From: Faecalicatena contorta
GTDB lineage: Bacteria; Bacillota; Clostridia; Lachnospirales; Lachnospiraceae
Reading direction: 5' to 3'
NCBI RefSeq assembly: GCF_021531975.1
Contig: NZ_JAFBIY010000001.1
Location: forward strand, 62,001-126,000
Length of the DNA: 64,000 nt
Part shown: piece after piece, positions 61,361 through 64,000 of the stretch
How positions within the stretch are numbered: the stretch's first letter is position 1
Layout of the letters: every line of letters starts with the position of its first letter
Made by a program: the position numbers and the translations under genes
The notes under the pieces: model-generated
The model's database searches: none
What the model was told of the DNA's origin: nothing
What the model saw: only the letters and a program-made list of their open reading frames with translations

Positions 61361-61699
61361 ATGCAGACAAGGCAGGAGGCAATACAATATTGCCATTCAT
61401 TTAAAGACGTATATGAAGATTATCCATTTCATGATGATAACTGGTGTGTCATGCGCCATAAGGAAAATAAGAAGACGTTTGCTCTTATTTATGATAAAGG
61501 TGGATATGTATGGATAAATGTAAAGTGTGATCCAGAATGGAGAGAATTCTGGAGAAATACTTTTTCTTCTGTTGTACCAGCATATCACATGAACAAAACA
61601 CACTGGAATTCTATTATTCTGGATGGCTCTGTTCCAGATAAAGATATCCGGCGGATGATCGGGGAAAGTTATGATCTGACGAAAGGGAAGAAAAAATGA
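61361..61699 (+). CDS. MmcQ/YjbR-family protein
   Basis: 112 residues: TRQEAIQYCHSFKDVYEDYP, FALIYDKGGYVWINVKCDPE, VVPAYHMNKTHWNSIILDG and RRMIGESYDL are the usual MmcQ/YjbR (CyaY-like fold) blocks, a family described as DNA-binding-like but of unclear role. Overlaps the following gene by 4 bases (ATGA). Confidence 0.88.
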   Translation: MQTRQEAIQYCHSFKDVYEDYPFHDDNWCVMRHKENKKTFALIYDKGGYVWINVKCDPEWREFWRNTFSSVVPAYHMNKTHWNSIILDGSVPDKDIRRMIGESYDLTKGKKK

Positions 61700-62148
61700 G
61701 AATATTGGTAGATGCGGATGCCTGCCCGGTGGTATCCATCGTAGAAAGAACAGCAAAAAAATATGAGATTCCGGTTATTCTCTTATGCGATACAAGCCAT
61801 GTCTTATATTCCGATTATAGTGAAGTGATTACTGTGGGAGCCGGTGCGGATGCAGTAGATTTTAAACTGGTCAGTCTGTGCCAGAAGGGAGATATTGTCG
61901 TAACACAGGATTATGGTGTGGCTGCGATGATTCTTGGAAAAGGTGCTTATGGTATCCATCAGAGCGGTAAATGGTATACGAATGAAAATATAGATCAGAT
62001 GCTGATGGAACGTCATCTGGCGAAGAAAGCCAGAAACGCAAAGAAAAAGCATCATTTGAAAGGTCCGGTGAAGAGGACGGAGGAAGATGATAAAAGATTT
62101 GAAGTATCGTTGGAGAAGCTCATTTGTGGAAAACAGACAATATACTAA
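61696..62148 (+). CDS. YaiI/YqxD-family (UPF0178) protein
   Basis: 150 residues, PIN-like fold: ILVDADACPVVSIVERTAKK, GADAVDFKLVSLCQKGDIVV, TQDYGVAAMILGKGAYGI. Conserved Asp residues suggest a nuclease-like site, but the function of the family is not established. Translationally coupled to the YjbR gene. Confidence 0.9.
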   Translation: MRILVDADACPVVSIVERTAKKYEIPVILLCDTSHVLYSDYSEVITVGAGADAVDFKLVSLCQKGDIVVTQDYGVAAMILGKGAYGIHQSGKWYTNENIDQMLMERHLAKKARNAKKKHHLKGPVKRTEEDDKRFEVSLEKLICGKQTIY

Positions 62149-62185
62149 AATAGAACATAGAATATATTAGCAAGGAGGAAATGGT

Positions 62186-62362
62186 ATGAGTGATTGGCAG
62201 GATTGGGACGGAGATGGAAAAGTTGATGATACAGAACGGGCATTTACATATTTTATGATTGATGATATGAATAAAAGAGCGCAGAAGAATGGCGGTGGAT
62301 GTTTAGGCTGCATCATGTTATTTCTTGTTGTAACGATAAGTGTGTTTCGCATAATAGTATAA
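62186..62362 (+). CDS. Small single-pass membrane protein with EF-hand-like loop
   Basis: 58 residues with a strong AAGGAGG ribosome site 6-7 bases upstream of ATG. The N-terminus DWQDWDGDGKVDDTERAF contains a DxDGDGxxDxxE calcium-binding-like loop, followed by KNGGGCLGC and a C-terminal membrane helix (IMLFLVVTISVFRIIV). Not recognised as a named family; small proteins of this style are frequent in gut clostridia. Confidence 0.65.
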   Translation: MSDWQDWDGDGKVDDTERAFTYFMIDDMNKRAQKNGGGCLGCIMLFLVVTISVFRIIV

Positions 62363-62450
62363 ATGCGTTATGTTAATATGCGTTGCTTGTTGCAACGGGC
62401 AGCTTCCCATACAATAGTGGTAACAATTGAAAGAAAGAAGGTTATCTCTA

Positions 62451-62867
62451 ATGTTAAACGAAAATATTAAAGCAATCAGAAAGTCAAAAGGACTTTCGCA
62501 GGAAGTACTTGAAACACCTGTAAGCACTTTGCTTGGAGAAACTGTTGTTGAGTCGAAAGCTGATGATTTAAAAGCGATTTCCGAAAAACTGGAGATTATA
62601 AACTTGCAGCTTGCACAAAGGAAGACAGCAAGACGAAAAATACTGCATTGGCTGCTTATCTCGTTGTGCGCAGTCATAGTAATCATTTCTGCGGTCTTAA
62701 TAGTATTAAATAGTCCATATCTGGGCTGGGATTATAATAACCCTGAAACCGCCGTTGTCAGAGTGGCTTTTCATGCATTTGAATGGCTGTTTGTCAGATT
62801 AGCACCGATTATCCTTATAGGGGCAAGCGTTGGAATTTTTCTGACACGGAAGAAAGGAAATATGTAG
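62451..62867 (+). pseudogene. XRE-membrane protein with most of the helix-turn-helix deleted in frame
   Basis: 138 residues. The N-terminus MLNENIKAIRKSKGLSQE is the first third of an XRE domain, but it joins directly to VLETPVSTLLGE, which normally lies at the end of the domain. About 37 residues including the recognition helix are missing, with the frame kept. The rest is intact: a coiled stretch (KADDLKAISEKLEIINLQLA) and membrane helices at about 65-85 and 110-130. DNA binding must be lost; the membrane part could still be made. Confidence 0.75.
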
Positions 62868-62882
62868 CAACAGCGAGTTGCT
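62866..62882 (+). promoter_or_regulatory. Operator-like dyad of XRE-zinc-ribbon gene 2
   Basis: AGCAAC-AGCGA-GTTGCT, the same arms and spacing as at 46245-46261 before the paralogue. TTGCTT at its right end could serve as a -35 box. Confidence 0.6.
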
Positions 62883-62931
62883 TGTCTGGCAAATGAAGAA
62901 TTGTTATATTTTTCTTATGGAGGATAAAACG

Positions 62932-63369
62932 ATGGAAACAAAGGATATTATTTTAGAACTTCGCACAAAAAGTGGATTATCGCAAGAAGAACTTGCACAA
63001 AAAGTAATGGTTACAAGACAGGCTGTGTCTCGTTGGGAAAATGGTGAGACTGTACCTAATACTGACACATTAAAATTGTTATCCAGGGTATTTGATATTT
63101 CAATTAATACCCTCCTGGGTGCCCCGAGACAGCTGATATGTCAATGCTGTGGAATGCCACTTGATGATTCCACGATCAGCAAAGAGCCAAATGGTGAGTT
63201 CAATGAAGAATATTGTAAATGGTGCTACTCAGATGGCGAATTTAAGTATACCAGTAAAGAACAGCTGATTGATTTTTGTGTAGAGCATATGGCAAATGAG
63301 AATTGGCCTGCAGAACAGGTGCGGGCGCATATGGAAGCAGTCGTGCCGAAACTTAATCATTGGAAATAA
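62932..63369 (+). CDS. XRE regulator with C-terminal zinc ribbon, copy 2
   Basis: 145 residues, about three quarters identical by eye to the protein at 46312, with no gaps. Helix-turn-helix VTRQAVSRWENGETVPNTDT, Cys motifs LICQCCGMPLDDS and EYCKWCYSDGEF, and the same C-terminal PAEQVRAHMEAVVPKLNHW. ATG 62932 follows GGAGG. The shared upstream dyad points to a common operator. It ends at a terminator. Confidence 0.87.
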   Translation: METKDIILELRTKSGLSQEELAQKVMVTRQAVSRWENGETVPNTDTLKLLSRVFDISINTLLGAPRQLICQCCGMPLDDSTISKEPNGEFNEEYCKWCYSDGEFKYTSKEQLIDFCVEHMANENWPAEQVRAHMEAVVPKLNHWK

Positions 63370-63380
63370 CAGACATTTTA

Positions 63381-63418
63381 CCTTCGTATGATTTGATTTC
63401 ATACGGAGGTTTATTTTT
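63381..63418 (+). terminator. Intrinsic terminator after XRE-zinc-ribbon gene 2
   Basis: CCTTCGTATGA / TCATACGGAGG (one G-U), then TTTATTTTT. Confidence 0.85.
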
Positions 63419-63556
63419 CCTCCCTCAATCATGTATGGGAAGAGAAGTAATGCCAGATGGCAGAAAAAAGTACTGACTTATCGTCAGACGTAAAGTATAA
63501 TATAAGAATCTGGAATCAAATGAAGATGAAGTCAGTGGGAAAGAAAGATAAGTACA

Positions 63557-64000
63557 ATGAAAGTTGATAAAAATGAAATCCGATGGGATAGGCTTCTGCA
63601 GATTCGAACAATGGGCAGGGATGATTCCAATGCAGATCAGTATCGGTATCCATATGAGCCGACACCGTATTCTGTGCTGGAACGTCTGGCTAATAGCGGA
63701 CTTATCCGAAAAGAAAATACGCTTTTGGATTATGGGTGTGGGAAAGGCAGGGTAGATTTTTTCCTATCTTATCAGACCAGATGCCATTCTATCGGGATAG
63801 ATTACGATGAACGGATTTATGAAAAAGCAATACAGAATAAAGAAACTACGGTATTTTCCGATAGAGTGTCCGTTGAACTTGTAAGTGCAGAGCATTTTAT
63901 TGTGCCGGAAAGTGTGGACCGGATATATTTCTTCAATCCATTTTCTGTGGAAATTCTGCAGAAAGTAATTTCCAGGATCCTTTGTTCTTATTACGAAAAA
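63557..64000 (+). CDS. Class I SAM-dependent methyltransferase (partial, runs off the window)
   Basis: 148 codons are visible. SAM-binding motif I is TLLDYGCGKGRVDFFL, with the acidic end of strand 2 in SIGIDYDE. An N-terminal segment RWDRLLQIRTMGRDDSNADQ followed by YEPTPYSVLERL resembles uncharacterised small-molecule methyltransferases of Firmicutes. The motif IYFFNPFS occupies the motif IV position. Substrate unknown. ATG 63557 has only a weak AGAAAGA ribosome site. Confidence 0.8.
   Translation, partial: MKVDKNEIRWDRLLQIRTMGRDDSNADQYRYPYEPTPYSVLERLANSGLIRKENTLLDYGCGKGRVDFFLSYQTRCHSIGIDYDERIYEKAIQNKETTVFSDRVSVELVSAEHFIVPESVDRIYFFNPFSVEILQKVISRILCSYYEK

Overview
The window reads as a Lachnospiraceae-type (Clostridia, low-to-middle GC, spore-forming) chromosome. 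The evidence is the sporulation set (a CotS-like protein, YabP, YabQ, SpoIIE), the Bacillus/Clostridium order hup-rqcP-yabP-yabQ-divIC-spoIIE-tilS-hprT-ftsH, an S-box (SAM-I) riboswitch before metK, type III pantothenate kinase, and strong purine-rich ribosome binding sites. Genus or species cannot be fixed from sequence alone.

Region 1 (1-44.3 kb) is conserved core. It holds the 3' end of proS, a REP-associated Y1 transposase unit, cca, a CotS-like gene, the hup-to-ftsH sporulation/division cluster, a GH13 amylase and a phosphohexomutase. These are followed by map (minus strand), pfkA-dnaX-ybaB-recR, a polyamine ABC operon with its regulator (minus strand), a shikimate-kinase-like gene, murA, an MFS transporter and riboswitch-controlled metK. 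A two-component system with a TrkH/TrkA potassium system comes next, then an rRNA methyltransferase, NfeD/SPFH, a patatin joined in frame to ornithine carbamoyltransferase, birA, coaX, dusB, greA and lysS.

Region 2 (44.3-64 kb), starting just after lysS, is accessory. It contains small regulators (XRE, TetR, MerR), GNAT acetyltransferases, prophage tail remnants, a 2.9-kb cargo block between 69-bp direct repeats and a broken EAL gene. It also has a large BspA-type leucine-rich-repeat surface protein, a SEL1/DUF6273-like protein, an XRE-MNT/HEPN toxin-antitoxin pair with tandem operators, and several decayed genes. AT content is generally higher here, apart from the GC-richer LRR gene.

The most unusual system is a family of hairpin repeats (arms GGGGACGGGG and CCCCGTCCCC around a T6-CG-A6 centre) scattered between core genes, together with their probable mobilising enzyme. 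The Y1 transposase gene at 441-1211 lies between 31-bp inverted copies of the repeat edge. Gene-less copies lie at 2638-2701, 15629-15690, 26921-26979 and 28185-28249, with divergent relatives at 38385-38508 and 40661-40696. In each clean copy the outermost arm sequence is private to that locus but still perfectly self-complementary, and at cca, pfkA and metK the repeat's right edge supplies the -35 box of the downstream promoter.

All functions are inferred from sequence pattern and family knowledge; no database search or folding program was run.
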